Positions 1-8,111 of a stretch of 18,971 nt of DNA are shown here, in pieces (within the stretch, counting starts at the first letter, position 1; every line of letters starts with the position of its first letter). Source of the stretch: an uncultured Eubacteriales bacterium (GTDB lineage Bacteria > Bacillota > Clostridia > Oscillospirales > UBA644); the NCBI GenBank assembly GCA_934486965.1, contig CAKSQP010000020.1, positions 1 through 18,971 of the forward strand, in the 5' to 3' direction. Position numbers and translations under genes: made by a program. Below the pieces are notes generated by a model. The model saw only the letters and a program-made list of their open reading frames with translations, was not told the DNA's origin and searched no databases.

Positions 1-667
1 CTGCGCGGGCAATTCTTGCATCTCTTTCGCCTTCCGCGGCAAGTATCATCGCCTGTTTATCGCCCTCTGCGCGGGTTATCGCCGCCGCTTTGTGTCCTTC
101 CGCCTGCAAAAGCGTTTCGCGGCGGTCACGCTCGGCTTTCATCTGTTTTTCCATTGAACGCTGAATTTCAGCCGGCGGAATTATATTTTTAAGTTCGACG
201 CGGCTTACTTTTATGCCCCACTGGTCGGTAGCCTCGTCAAGTATTTCGGTCATTTTGCCGTTTATCGTATCTCTCGAAGTAAGCGTTCCGTCAAGTTCCA
301 TTTCGCCGACGATATTACGCAGGGTCGTCGCCGCCAGGTTTTCAAGCGCTCCTATCGGGTTTACCGCGCCGTAAGCATAGAGTTTTGCATCGAAAATTCT
401 GAAATAAACGACGGTGTCTATCTGCATTGTGACGTTATCCTTGGTGATAACGGGCTGAGGCGGAGAATCGAGGACCTGCTCTTTGAGAGTCACTCTTTTC
501 GCTATTCTTTCAAGGAACGGGACTTTGACATGAAGTCCCGCGGACCATGTGGACTTGTATTTTCCGAGAAATTCGGTAACGAATTCCGTCGCCTGAGGAA
601 CTATTCTTATGTTTGTAAAAATAAGAATAAGTACTAATACCGCTATAATTATTAAGAGTATTTCCAT
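1..667 (-). CDS. SPFH/Band 7 (stomatin/QmcA-like) membrane protein, 3' end outside window
   Basis: The first 222 residues are present; the C-terminus lies beyond base 1. The start ATG (665-667) follows GGAGG (675-679) with 7 nt between. Residues 2-20 are one hydrophobic segment (MEILLIIIAVLVLILIF), an N-terminal anchor. The SPFH core follows and ends in the family signature: VELKNIIPP, then an alanine- and glutamate-rich charged helix beginning near MEKQMKAERDRRE. Such proteins oligomerise into membrane scaffolds or microdomains and in other bacteria often sit next to an NfeD-family gene; any such partner would lie beyond the left edge. A strong promoter lies just upstream, and the lacZ-like terminator separates it from that gene, so it is an independent transcription unit. 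The exact subgroup (QmcA, slipin, HflC-like) is uncertain, but the RDR/AEG-rich helix fits QmcA/stomatin best. Confidence 0.9.
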   Translation of the reverse strand, partial: MEILLIIIAVLVLILIFTNIRIVPQATEFVTEFLGKYKSTWSAGLHVKVPFLERIAKRVTLKEQVLDSPPQPVITKDNVTMQIDTVVYFRIFDAKLYAYGAVNPIGALENLAATTLRNIVGEMELDGTLTSRDTINGKMTEILDEATDQWGIKVSRVELKNIIPPAEIQRSMEKQMKAERDRRETLLQAEGHKAAAITRAEGDKQAMILAAEGERDARIARA

Positions 668-696
668 AAATATACCTCCGTAAAACTGATACTTAA

Positions 697-725
697 AGTA
701 TATACGAAAACACCGCCAAAGTCAA
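697..725 (-). promoter_or_regulatory. Sigma-A-type promoter of the SPFH gene
   Basis: Read on the minus strand: TTGACT (725-720), a 17-base spacer, then TATACT (702-697). The predicted start of transcription is near 690, giving an untranslated leader of about 23 nt that holds the GGAGG site. It lies just downstream of the preceding lacZ-like gene's terminator. Confidence 0.8.
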
Positions 726-730
726 CAGAT

Positions 731-761
731 AAAAAAATCCGGGGAAAATATTTTCCCCGGA
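731..761 (-). terminator. Rho-independent terminator of the LacZ-like gene
   Basis: A perfect 24-base palindrome (738-761, arms TCCGGGG...CCCCGGA with an AT-rich centre) begins 7 bases past the LacZ-like stop codon. On the minus strand it is followed by seven T (737-731). This is a standard intrinsic terminator and separates the gene from the SPFH unit. Confidence 0.9.
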
Positions 762-768
762 ATTATAT

Positions 769-3700
769 TTATTCGCTCAATGTCTGCTCGGCGCCGACGG
801 TGAACCATTCGTTGCCCGCTTCGATATTGATTGCAAGGTCTCCCGCAGAGGCGAGATCCCAAAGTTGAGAAGCCGCATATTTAAGCGGAGAAGCGTCGAT
901 CTTCATTCCGTCCGCCGAGTTCTTACCTGTGAGGGCAAGTCCCGACTGAGCGTCGTAAAGATAGAATTTTCCGTTTTCTCCTCTTGCCGTAAATACGGTT
1001 CCCGAAGCCGCTTCAACAAGTTTGCCGTCGGAGATCGCAAGGAATTTTCCTGTTGCGGAGTTCTGAACGGTGTAGCCGTTTCCGGAAGCGGTAAATACCC
1101 ATTTCTGGGAAGCCGCGGGAAGAAGATCCCAAAGGGTCACGGTAGAAGAAGTTGCGACCCAGTCGCCCGCACCTCTGTCGCCTGCCGCAGCACCCGAGAA
1201 CGAAGAGTAGAGACTCCAGTCAACGGACGGAGCGTAATTTCTCGTTCTGTTAAGCATTTCGCCTATAAGCGAAGTTCTTGCGGTAAGGCTGTCGGCTGCG
1301 GTGAGGTAGTAGCCTGTCTTGGTATTCTGAAGAAGGTATCCGCCCTCTGTTTCGATAAATTTCCATGCGGACTCTTCACGGGAAGCACGGGGCATGAGCG
1401 CTATTCTCGAACCCTGATAGAAAGTATTGTCGTAAGAAACGGGAGTAAGCGCGTAAGAAAGTTGCGCCGCATACAGTTCGTTGGTGTTATCCTGCAGGAA
1501 GTTCTGCCACAGATAGCCGTTATACGCGCCGAGACCGAGTTCTGTCGCAAGACCGTTCGCGTCGTTGCCGATTGCGGTAAGATAACTGTTCTTGCCGACG
1601 TTCTTCAGAGCGAAGGTGTTCGGGAGCATCGTCTGGGTCTCTTCTCTGGTCCAGATCTGGTTTGCGGAACCTTTTCCGACCGACATTACAACGCCCTTTT
1701 CACTGTCGGAAGAGAGATAGAGGTCTCCGTCGGCAATGTTTCTCAGAGCGTAAGCCGTTCCCGAAGCAATGGTTTTCGATTCGGTCGAAAGCGGAGTTGC
1801 GTCGGAGATGGTTTCCGCCGCTTTAGCGGAAAGATCTGTCGAAGAAGTTATCGGAGAAAGTTTGTAACTGTAACTGTAAAGAGTTCCCGGATTGATATAG
1901 GAACCGTTAAGGTAGAAGAACGATTCGGAAAGTTTGCCGGAGTTTACGCCTCTTGCCTTGCCGATGACTCTGACAATGGTGGTGTCCTTATCAAGATAAT
2001 CTCTCGAATAAGAATCCTGAGCCCACGGATACCATTTCGAAACGTTGAGGTCGAAGTTTGCGGTGTCGCTCGATATCATAACTCCGTTGCCGGAAGCGTT
2101 TTTGAGAGCGACCCAGCGGACGTCGGACTTGTTGCCGGAATCGGTCATTGCAAGATAATCTTCGAGTTGGTCGTTTATTTTGATATTTTCGAAAAGGCCG
2201 ACTCTCGTATCCGCAAGTTTGTCGGAGTAACTTTCGCCGGGGCCTCTTCCGAACCATGTCATGGTCTCGTAACCCGAAGCAAGGGTAAGTACGTTCGAAA
2301 GTTCGTAAGGATCTATCGTCGGATCCATCGAAGAATCGTAGGTTACGGTGACGGAAATTTCTCCGTTCGCATAGATGTCGTAAGTTACGGTATAGTCGAC
2401 GTTGAGGACGTCGTTCTTAAAGGAAGCGTAGGGGTAAGACGCAAGCGCGTATCTTGCCGATACTTTCCAGTGACTGTCGGAAACTTTTGTCGTCACGACG
2501 TTTCCTACAAGGTTCTTGCCCTCTGTCGAACTGCTTATCGTATTGAGAAGCGCTTTGTTTTCGGTCGTCGAATATCCGCCTGCAAGATCTCCGCCTGTCG
2601 ACTGACGGGTGAAGTTGCCTATCGGGGAATTCGAACCCGAAGCAAAGATATCGGTGCCGCCGACGGTGTATTTCGTTATAAGTCCGGTAGCGGGATCTAT
2701 TGAAATCGAAACATTTCCGTTATCGAGATTTATAAAGGAAGAATATTCCGCAAAATAACTCTTCGGCTCGTAAGCCTTTCTTGTGTTTTCAACAGGATCG
2801 CCGCCCGTCATAAGGGGATAGAGCGTATCTTCGTCGAGAACTTCTTTTCCGTTTTCGTCAACGACGGCGACGGGGGTTCTCGCGGGATCGAGTTTGAACG
2901 GGATATTCGAACCGAGGTTCGATTCGTCGAAAGTATAAACGACTTCGTAGCCTGCGGGGATATCGCCTATCGCGGCTTTTGTCGTAAGGGTAAGTTCGAC
3001 AAGGTATTCGCCTGTCGAAACTCCGTTTACATCATAAGGAATTTTGACTTTATATTCGGAAGAACCTGCGGGGACGGAGAATTCGGCATAAGTACCCTCT
3101 GCAAGGACGACCTTTCCGGGAGATTTCCATGTTTCGCCCGTTTCCTGCTTTACATAGTCTTTCTGGGTGTTGTTTTCTATGATCCTGTAAGAAAGCGTAT
3201 AGAAAGCGTTGAGGTCGGAAAGTGAAGAGTTATCGAAATAGAATTCGCCGAGCGCCGCGTTTACTGCGGAAGTCGTTACGTTCGGGATTGCAAAGGACGT
3301 AGTGTTGAAGGCGGTTCCCGAAGTGTTCGAAACGGAAGTTTTCGGAGTCGTTGCGAATGCGGTTATTTCGAACTGTTCGGTGGTAACGGTCACGTCTTTT
3401 CCGTCCGCCCATACGGGAGCGGTCGCATATTTAACGGTGAAATCAACAAAATATTCGGTGTTTGCCTGAAGCGAACTGTAAGGAACGGTGAATTCGGCAG
3501 ACTCGCCGGGAGCAACGGTAAGTCCCGTGACGTCTCCCTCGGAGACCTTGTTGTTTCCTGCGTATATAGCGTAGGAGATCTTGTAGTTGTCAAGGGAAGT
3601 AAAGAGATTTCTGTTCGTTACTCTGAAAGTTCCCGCGGAAGCGTTCACTGCGGAAATAGCAACGGGAGAATATGCTCTGCGGAATTCTTCAGCGTCGGAC

Positions 3701-5637
3701 TGCAAAGTTCTGTCGGCGTTGAGAATACCTTTGAGAGCAAGATATCCGTCGCTTGCGTCGGAAGAATAAACGAGGCTGTCGCCGCTCTTTGTCGCGTTGT
3801 CTATCCAGTTTGCCAAAAATCCGCCCTGAGCCGCGTTGTTCATAAAGAGGTCGACGTAACTTCTGACGTTGCCCGCGCCGTTGAGGAGACCGAGAGCGTC
3901 GGTCTGGACGATAACGGGCTTTTTATTCGCCGCTGTTTCGATATAGTCGTATATCGACGACATATCCCAATCGTAGGCGACCATTATATCGGTAACCGAT
4001 TCCATGCCGTCATAAATAAGAAGACGGGAATCGTTTTTCTGCAGATATGTTTTGAGGAAGTTTAACTGAGAGCCTTCGCCGGAGTGGTTTGCTATCGACC
4101 ATACGACTACCGACGCGCGGTTCTTGTCTCTTTCCATTACGCTGATAAGTCTGTCGAGAGTAGCGGTCTGCCATATCGACTGATCGCCCGGAATGGACTG
4201 ATCTTCCTTATCGGAATAGGGGTTACTCGAAACTGCGGCGTCGTCGACGACATAGATGCCGTATTCGTCGCAGAGGTCAAGGAACGCCGTCGAAAGAGCG
4301 CGTCCGGGAGAACGGACTGCGTTTATGTTGAGTTCTTTCATCAACTTTATGTCGGAAAGCATTTTCTCTTCGGAAAGCGCAAGTCCCGTTTCGGGATCGT
4401 GCTCGTTATAGTTTACGCCGTAGAGAACTATGCGTTTGCCGTTTATTGCAAGGGTCTGATGTCCCTCGTCGTCGGTCGTGAGCGAAAGCGAACGGATACC
4501 TATTTTCTGGTTTGTGACGTCCAGAAGGTTTCCGCTTTCGTCATAAAGAGCAATGACCGCGGTATAGAGATACGGAGTTTCGGCAGTCCAGAGTTTGGGA
4601 GACGAAACGTTTACACGGCCTCCGATTTCTCCTTTATAATAAAGGTTGGCGGTTTTTTTGGAAGCGTATTTCACGGTTGTTCCGAGTTGAGTCTCTTCGC
4701 TTACGAGTTTGCCGTCGGTGTCGTAGACCGAAACTTTGACGGAATGTCCGGAAGAGGACTTGTCCGCATAATCGGCGACGGAAACGGTCGTCTGGAGCAT
4801 TGCCGCGGTCATATCGTCGTTGAGGACGGTCTCAAAAGCGACGTCCATTATTTTCTTTTCGGGGAACGCGGTAAGATATACGTCGCGGTAGATACCGCCG
4901 TATTTGACCGAATCGGAGGCTTCGAGCCAACTTCCGTCGGTATATTTTACGACCTGAACGGCGACGGTGTTCGTCTGACCCGCCTTTATAAACTTCGTTA
5001 TGTCAAAGTCCTTGGTCGTGAAACTGTCCTCGGCATAACCCGCAAGATTTCCGTTTACATAAACATAGAAAGCGGACTGAACACCCTCGAAACTTATGGC
5101 GACCCTCTGACCGTTCCAGTCGGACGGGACGTCGAAAGTTCTTCTGTAAAGACCTATCTCATTATTTTCGGGAGCGTTTGCGGGCGTTACGGAAGAATCC
5201 CACGGATAACGGCTGAGCGGAGTGTAGACCGCATTGCCGTAGCCCTGAGTTTCCCATACGCCGGGCACGGTTATTTCGCCCCAGGTAACGTCGGCGGTTC
5301 CCTGAGAACCGGGGGTGACGGTGCCGGAAGCGGAAGTAAAGTCAGCCTGAACGAAAGACGACGGGATATCGGTCACTTTCGTAACGAAAGCGAAATCCCA
5401 TGTTCCGTTGAGACTCATATAGTTTGAGTTATTTTCGTCTTTAAGGGAAAGTTTGGTTGCGTCTTCAACCGTTTTGTAGGAAGAAAGCGGGCTGTGAGCC
5501 TCGGATTTCTTTCTCTGGACAGTACTGATGTCGTTGTTCCACTCCGAATTCGAAAGAGCGCCCGAACAGGCTGAAAGGGAGCAGATAACAACAAAAGCCA
5601 GTACAAACGAAAGAAGAGTCTTTACCGTTTTTTTCAT
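769..5637 (-). CDS. Lipoprotein with GH2 beta-galactosidase (LacZ) fold, degraded active site, C-terminal beta-trefoil lectin region
   Basis: 1,622 residues. ATG 5637 is chosen because GGAGG (5645-5649) lies 7 nt upstream; an in-frame start 8 codons earlier has no site. Signal peptide with lipobox L21-S-A-C24, so probably lipid-anchored outside the membrane. Domains by eye: GH2 sugar-binding about 70-262, Ig-like 263-385, TIM barrel 386-655, LacZ domain 4 (DUF4981) 656-760 and a second copy 785-900, Bgal_small_N 955-1262 (WFGRGPGESYSD), beta-trefoil repeats 1285-1602 (QIW, QKW, QLW). Aligned to remembered E. coli LacZ: acid/base E461 is H518 (WSIANHSGEG), nucleophile E537 is T579 (VIVQTDA), H357 is N411, H391 is G445, E416 is S470, H418 is N472, W568 is A609, N604 is K636. 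The fold is certain. GH2 hydrolysis is improbable, and a glycan-binding or scaffolding role is inference. No frameshift or internal stop. Monocistronic. Confidence 0.9.
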   Translation of the reverse strand: MKKTVKTLLSFVLAFVVICSLSACSGALSNSEWNNDISTVQRKKSEAHSPLSSYKTVEDATKLSLKDENNSNYMSLNGTWDFAFVTKVTDIPSSFVQADFTSASGTVTPGSQGTADVTWGEITVPGVWETQGYGNAVYTPLSRYPWDSSVTPANAPENNEIGLYRRTFDVPSDWNGQRVAISFEGVQSAFYVYVNGNLAGYAEDSFTTKDFDITKFIKAGQTNTVAVQVVKYTDGSWLEASDSVKYGGIYRDVYLTAFPEKKIMDVAFETVLNDDMTAAMLQTTVSVADYADKSSSGHSVKVSVYDTDGKLVSEETQLGTTVKYASKKTANLYYKGEIGGRVNVSSPKLWTAETPYLYTAVIALYDESGNLLDVTNQKIGIRSLSLTTDDEGHQTLAINGKRIVLYGVNYNEHDPETGLALSEEKMLSDIKLMKELNINAVRSPGRALSTAFLDLCDEYGIYVVDDAAVSSNPYSDKEDQSIPGDQSIWQTATLDRLISVMERDKNRASVVVWSIANHSGEGSQLNFLKTYLQKNDSRLLIYDGMESVTDIMVAYDWDMSSIYDYIETAANKKPVIVQTDALGLLNGAGNVRSYVDLFMNNAAQGGFLANWIDNATKSGDSLVYSSDASDGYLALKGILNADRTLQSDAEEFRRAYSPVAISAVNASAGTFRVTNRNLFTSLDNYKISYAIYAGNNKVSEGDVTGLTVAPGESAEFTVPYSSLQANTEYFVDFTVKYATAPVWADGKDVTVTTEQFEITAFATTPKTSVSNTSGTAFNTTSFAIPNVTTSAVNAALGEFYFDNSSLSDLNAFYTLSYRIIENNTQKDYVKQETGETWKSPGKVVLAEGTYAEFSVPAGSSEYKVKIPYDVNGVSTGEYLVELTLTTKAAIGDIPAGYEVVYTFDESNLGSNIPFKLDPARTPVAVVDENGKEVLDEDTLYPLMTGGDPVENTRKAYEPKSYFAEYSSFINLDNGNVSISIDPATGLITKYTVGGTDIFASGSNSPIGNFTRQSTGGDLAGGYSTTENKALLNTISSSTEGKNLVGNVVTTKVSDSHWKVSARYALASYPYASFKNDVLNVDYTVTYDIYANGEISVTVTYDSSMDPTIDPYELSNVLTLASGYETMTWFGRGPGESYSDKLADTRVGLFENIKINDQLEDYLAMTDSGNKSDVRWVALKNASGNGVMISSDTANFDLNVSKWYPWAQDSYSRDYLDKDTTIVRVIGKARGVNSGKLSESFFYLNGSYINPGTLYSYSYKLSPITSSTDLSAKAAETISDATPLSTESKTIASGTAYALRNIADGDLYLSSDSEKGVVMSVGKGSANQIWTREETQTMLPNTFALKNVGKNSYLTAIGNDANGLATELGLGAYNGYLWQNFLQDNTNELYAAQLSYALTPVSYDNTFYQGSRIALMPRASREESAWKFIETEGGYLLQNTKTGYYLTAADSLTARTSLIGEMLNRTRNYAPSVDWSLYSSFSGAAAGDRGAGDWVATSSTVTLWDLLPAASQKWVFTASGNGYTVQNSATGKFLAISDGKLVEAASGTVFTARGENGKFYLYDAQSGLALTGKNSADGMKIDASPLKYAASQLWDLASAGDLAINIEAGNEWFTVGAEQTLSE

Positions 5638-5694
5638 TTGACGACCTCCAAAAAAAATCAACCGTAAACAAAGATACAGTTTAATGTATTATAT

Positions 5695-5723
5695 ATTATA
5701 GCAAACGGCGTTTCAAATTTCAA
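5695..5723 (-). promoter_or_regulatory. Sigma-A-type promoter of the LacZ-like lipoprotein gene
   Basis: Minus strand: TTGAAA (5723-5718), a 17-base spacer ending in TTTGC, then TATAAT (5700-5695). The predicted start of transcription is near 5688, giving an untranslated leader of about 50 nt. It is divergent from the proS promoter. Confidence 0.75.
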
Positions 5724-5762
5724 TATGAATAAGTTATAAATTTGGGATATAATTGCAAATTT

Positions 5763-5834
5763 TTTAGGTGTTTTTTTTCGGAATTGTGCAATTTGCACAT
5801 ATTGTCCGCCGTGTAATTGTGAAATACACCTAAA
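5763..5834. promoter_or_regulatory. Nested inverted repeats between divergent promoters, candidate operator region
   Basis: Three inverted repeats lie in this AT-rich segment. TTTAGGTGT (5763-5771) pairs with ACACCTAAA (5826-5834). TGTGCAA-T-TTGCACA (5785-5799) is a perfect 15-base palindrome. GTGTA (5811-5815) pairs with TACAC (5825-5829). They are not in either predicted transcript: the palindrome is about 100 bp upstream of both predicted transcription starts. The symmetry suggests a dimeric regulator. No regulator gene is in the window and I cannot assign a family. Confidence 0.45.
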
Positions 5835-5865
5835 TCTTTAATTTTTTTTGAAATTCTAGGCGAGA

Positions 5866-5894
5866 TTGACAATTCCCCGTTTTTATGCTATTAT
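5866..5894 (+). promoter_or_regulatory. Sigma-A-type promoter of proS
   Basis: TTGACA (5866-5871), a 17-base spacer, then TATTAT (5889-5894). The predicted start is near 5901, leaving a leader of about 27 nt with AAAAAGGA before the ATG. That is too short for a T-box, so proS here is not T-box controlled. Confidence 0.85.
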
Positions 5895-5927
5895 ATCAGA
5901 TGAATTCAAGAAAAAGGACGTATCAAA

Positions 5928-7361
5928 ATGGCTGAAAAACTCGTAAAAGAAATCACGCCGATGAGCGAAGACTTTGCACAGTGGTATACCGACGTTGTAA
6001 AAAAAGCCGAACTCATCGAATATTCAAAGATAAAGGGCTGTATGATAATCCGCCCGAACGGATATGCTCTCTGGGAAAAGATCCAGCACGCTCTCGACGC
6101 GATGTTCAAGGAAACGGGCGTTGAAAACGTATATATGCCGATGTTCATTCCCGAAAGCCTTCTTCAGAAAGAAAAGGACCATGTCGAGGGGTTTGCGCCC
6201 GAAGTCGCATGGGTAACTCACGGCGGAAACGAAAAACTCGAAGAAAGACTTTGCGTCCGCCCGACTTCCGAAACGCTTTTCTGCGATTTCTACTCGAAGA
6301 TAATACATTCTTACAGAGACCTGCCGAAACTTTACAATCAGTGGTGCTCCGTTGTAAGATGGGAAAAGACGACCCGTCCGTTTTTACGCAGTGCGGAATT
6401 TTTGTGGCAGGAGGGTCACACCGCCCACGCGACAGCCGAAGAGGCTATTGAAAGAACCGAGCAGATGCTCAACGTATATGCTGATTTTGTCGAAAAATAC
6501 CTTGCTATTCCCGTAGTCAAAGGCAGAAAGACCGACAAGGAAAAATTCGCGGGCGCGGAGGCTACATACACAATAGAGGCGCTCATGCACGACGGAAAAG
6601 CGTTGCAGTCCGGCACCAGCCACTATTTCGGCGACGGATTTGCCCGTGCGTTCGACATTCAGTATACCGATAAAGACAATAAACTTGCCTACGTCCATCA
6701 GACCTCGTGGGGTCTTTCGACAAGAATTATCGGCGCGATAATCATGGTTCACGGCGACGACAGCGGACTTGTCCTGCCGCCGAGAATAGCCCCGACCCAG
6801 ATAATGGTCGTTCCCATCGCCCAGCATAAAGAGGGCGTTTCCGAAAAAGCCGAAGAAATCAGACAGAGACTCGCAAAAGCGGGCTTTGCAGTAAAATGCG
6901 ACCTTTCCGAAAAGAGCCCCGGCTGGAAGTTCTCGGAACAGGAGATAAAGGGTATTCCGCTCCGTATCGAGATAGGTCCCAAGGATATCGAAAAAGGTAT
7001 CGTCACCGCCGTCAGACGCGACACGAGAGAAAAGACGGAAATCCCGTTTGAAAAACTTGAAGAAACAGTCGGCACGCTCCTCGAAAAGATGCAGGAGGAT
7101 ATGCTCGAAAAAGCGAAAAAATTCCTTGCAGACCATATAAGCGAAGCAAGAACTTACGAAGAATTCAAGGAAAACATCGCTACAAAGCCCGGATTTGTAA
7201 AAATGATGTGGTGCGGCGACGAAGCCTGCGAAAAGAAAGTCAAGGAAGACACGACGGCGACCTCAAGATGTATGCCGTTCGGCGAAGAGCCTATCGGGGA
7301 CGTCTGCCCCGTCTGCGGCAAACCCGCAAAAGCGCTTGTCTACTGGGGAAAAGCGTATTAA
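5928..7361 (+). CDS. proS: Prolyl-tRNA synthetase, archaeal/eukaryotic type (ProS type 3)
   Basis: 477 residues, the usual length for the short archaeal-type enzyme. Charges tRNA-Pro with proline in the cytoplasm (class II synthetase). The proline-binding RPTSE is at 111-115, motif 2 runs from R144-W-E to F158 (RSAEFLWQEGHTAH follows), and motif 3 covers about 262-288 (GLSTRIIGA...LPPRIAPTQ). The anticodon-binding domain follows from about 290. The C-terminal domain has five cysteines (C429, C434, C448, C460, C463) in a zinc-binding arrangement and ends in the tyrosine typical of this type. There is no INS editing insertion as in the bacterial-type enzyme. It has its own promoter and terminator and is the only plus-strand gene here. 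Confidence 0.97.
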   Translation: MAEKLVKEITPMSEDFAQWYTDVVKKAELIEYSKIKGCMIIRPNGYALWEKIQHALDAMFKETGVENVYMPMFIPESLLQKEKDHVEGFAPEVAWVTHGGNEKLEERLCVRPTSETLFCDFYSKIIHSYRDLPKLYNQWCSVVRWEKTTRPFLRSAEFLWQEGHTAHATAEEAIERTEQMLNVYADFVEKYLAIPVVKGRKTDKEKFAGAEATYTIEALMHDGKALQSGTSHYFGDGFARAFDIQYTDKDNKLAYVHQTSWGLSTRIIGAIIMVHGDDSGLVLPPRIAPTQIMVVPIAQHKEGVSEKAEEIRQRLAKAGFAVKCDLSEKSPGWKFSEQEIKGIPLRIEIGPKDIEKGIVTAVRRDTREKTEIPFEKLEETVGTLLEKMQEDMLEKAKKFLADHISEARTYEEFKENIATKPGFVKMMWCGDEACEKKVKEDTTATSRCMPFGEEPIGDVCPVCGKPAKALVYWGKAY

Positions 7362-7377
7362 AGCACAATAATTCATT

Positions 7378-7416
7378 AAAAGCACCGGATATGCGACGGC
7401 ATTATCCGGTGCTTTT
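7378..7416 (+). terminator. Terminator of proS, probably bidirectional
   Basis: A perfect 14-bp stem (AAAAGCACCGGATA, 7378-7391, with its complement 7403-7416) and an 11-nt loop, beginning 16 bases past the proS stop. The 3' arm ends in TTTT followed by GCGTTTT. Read on the minus strand the stem also ends in TTTT, so it can serve the convergent DUF1287 gene ending at 7446. Confidence 0.85.
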
Positions 7417-7445
7417 GCGTTTTCATGTGCTCTTCGGGGTCCCAC

Positions 7446-8093
7446 CTAAGAGATACGGTAGTGTCCGACGATATCGTTACGGTATTCCAGTATGTCTTCT
7501 TCGTAATCTCTCTGATACGGATTTGCATGGTGAATGACAAAAGGTATCCCGTTTCTGTTCCTTTTATCGGACACTATCCCGATATGGTTTTCAAACACGA
7601 CGATGTCCCCGCCCTGCCATTCCTCTTTTTTGTTTATATCCGTTGTCAGCGAAATTGCGGTGCTGTCGAAATATATCCTCAAATTGCGGACTCTTCTGAA
7701 ATCAATGTTTCTGTCGATGATATCTATATCGTATAACTGCCTGTTTGCCCTGATATGTCCGTTTACAGACATCATCAGATCGTATCCCGCGTCCTTAAGC
7801 CCGAAAGCCACGACGTCGGTGCAGACGCCGTACCCGTCGTCGGGATATCCGTTTTCATAATATTTACTTTTATATTTCGGCTTTGTCGCAATATATCTTC
7901 TTACATTATCCAGAATATCCGTCTGATCGTCGATCCCGTCGTTATCTTTATCGGTATCGCTCACATAAGTCTTTATTCCGAAATCGCCGTTGCTGTATTT
8001 CTTATGAGGAATATAGTTGAAAACATACAGCAGAACCGTAATAAGAACAACGGCTGACAGCACGCCGAGAAAAATTATCGGTTTCTTTTTCAT
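7446..8093 (-). CDS. DUF1287 (YijF-like) membrane-anchored protein, probable papain-like hydrolase fold
   Basis: 215 residues. Residues 5-26 form a single N-terminal membrane anchor or uncleaved signal. A short acidic stretch D46-x-D48-x-D50-x-D52-G-I-D55 resembles a thrombospondin-3/EF-hand-like calcium loop. The DUF1287 domain runs from about 58 to the end, with GVCTDVV containing C91, NIDFRRVRNL at 129-138, GGDIVVFENHIGIVS with H170, VIHH with H188/H189, and the terminal GHYRI. The Cys-His-His pattern and secondary structure resemble NlpC/P60-like cysteine hydrolases, so a wall-linked activity is plausible, but the family's substrate is not established as far as I know. Start: ATG after GGGGGT, 18 nt past the HD gene's stop, so it is probably the last gene of the murI unit. 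Confidence 0.88.
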   Translation of the reverse strand: MKKKPIIFLGVLSAVVLITVLLYVFNYIPHKKYSNGDFGIKTYVSDTDKDNDGIDDQTDILDNVRRYIATKPKYKSKYYENGYPDDGYGVCTDVVAFGLKDAGYDLMMSVNGHIRANRQLYDIDIIDRNIDFRRVRNLRIYFDSTAISLTTDINKKEEWQGGDIVVFENHIGIVSDKRNRNGIPFVIHHANPYQRDYEEDILEYRNDIVGHYRIS

Positions 8094-8111
8094 TTTTACC
8101 CCCGTTCCGCG

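Noticed and set aside
865..2703. A 612-codon plus-strand open frame opposite the LacZ-like gene, and another at 4084-5427 (447 codons)
   Set aside because: Both are antisense to a clearly coding gene with recognised domains. Their translations are rich in Arg, Val, Cys and Ser with no domain, and the open frames follow from codon bias of the real gene.
769..5637. Active beta-galactosidase
   Set aside because: Both catalytic glutamates and the metal-site residues are replaced, so activity is not supported despite the fold.
5895..5927. T-box leader in front of proS
   Set aside because: Only about 27 nt separate the predicted start of transcription from the ATG, too short for a T-box.
6384..7136. 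A 250-codon minus-strand frame inside proS
   Set aside because: Antisense shadow of the conserved synthetase domain; the translation has no recognisable family.
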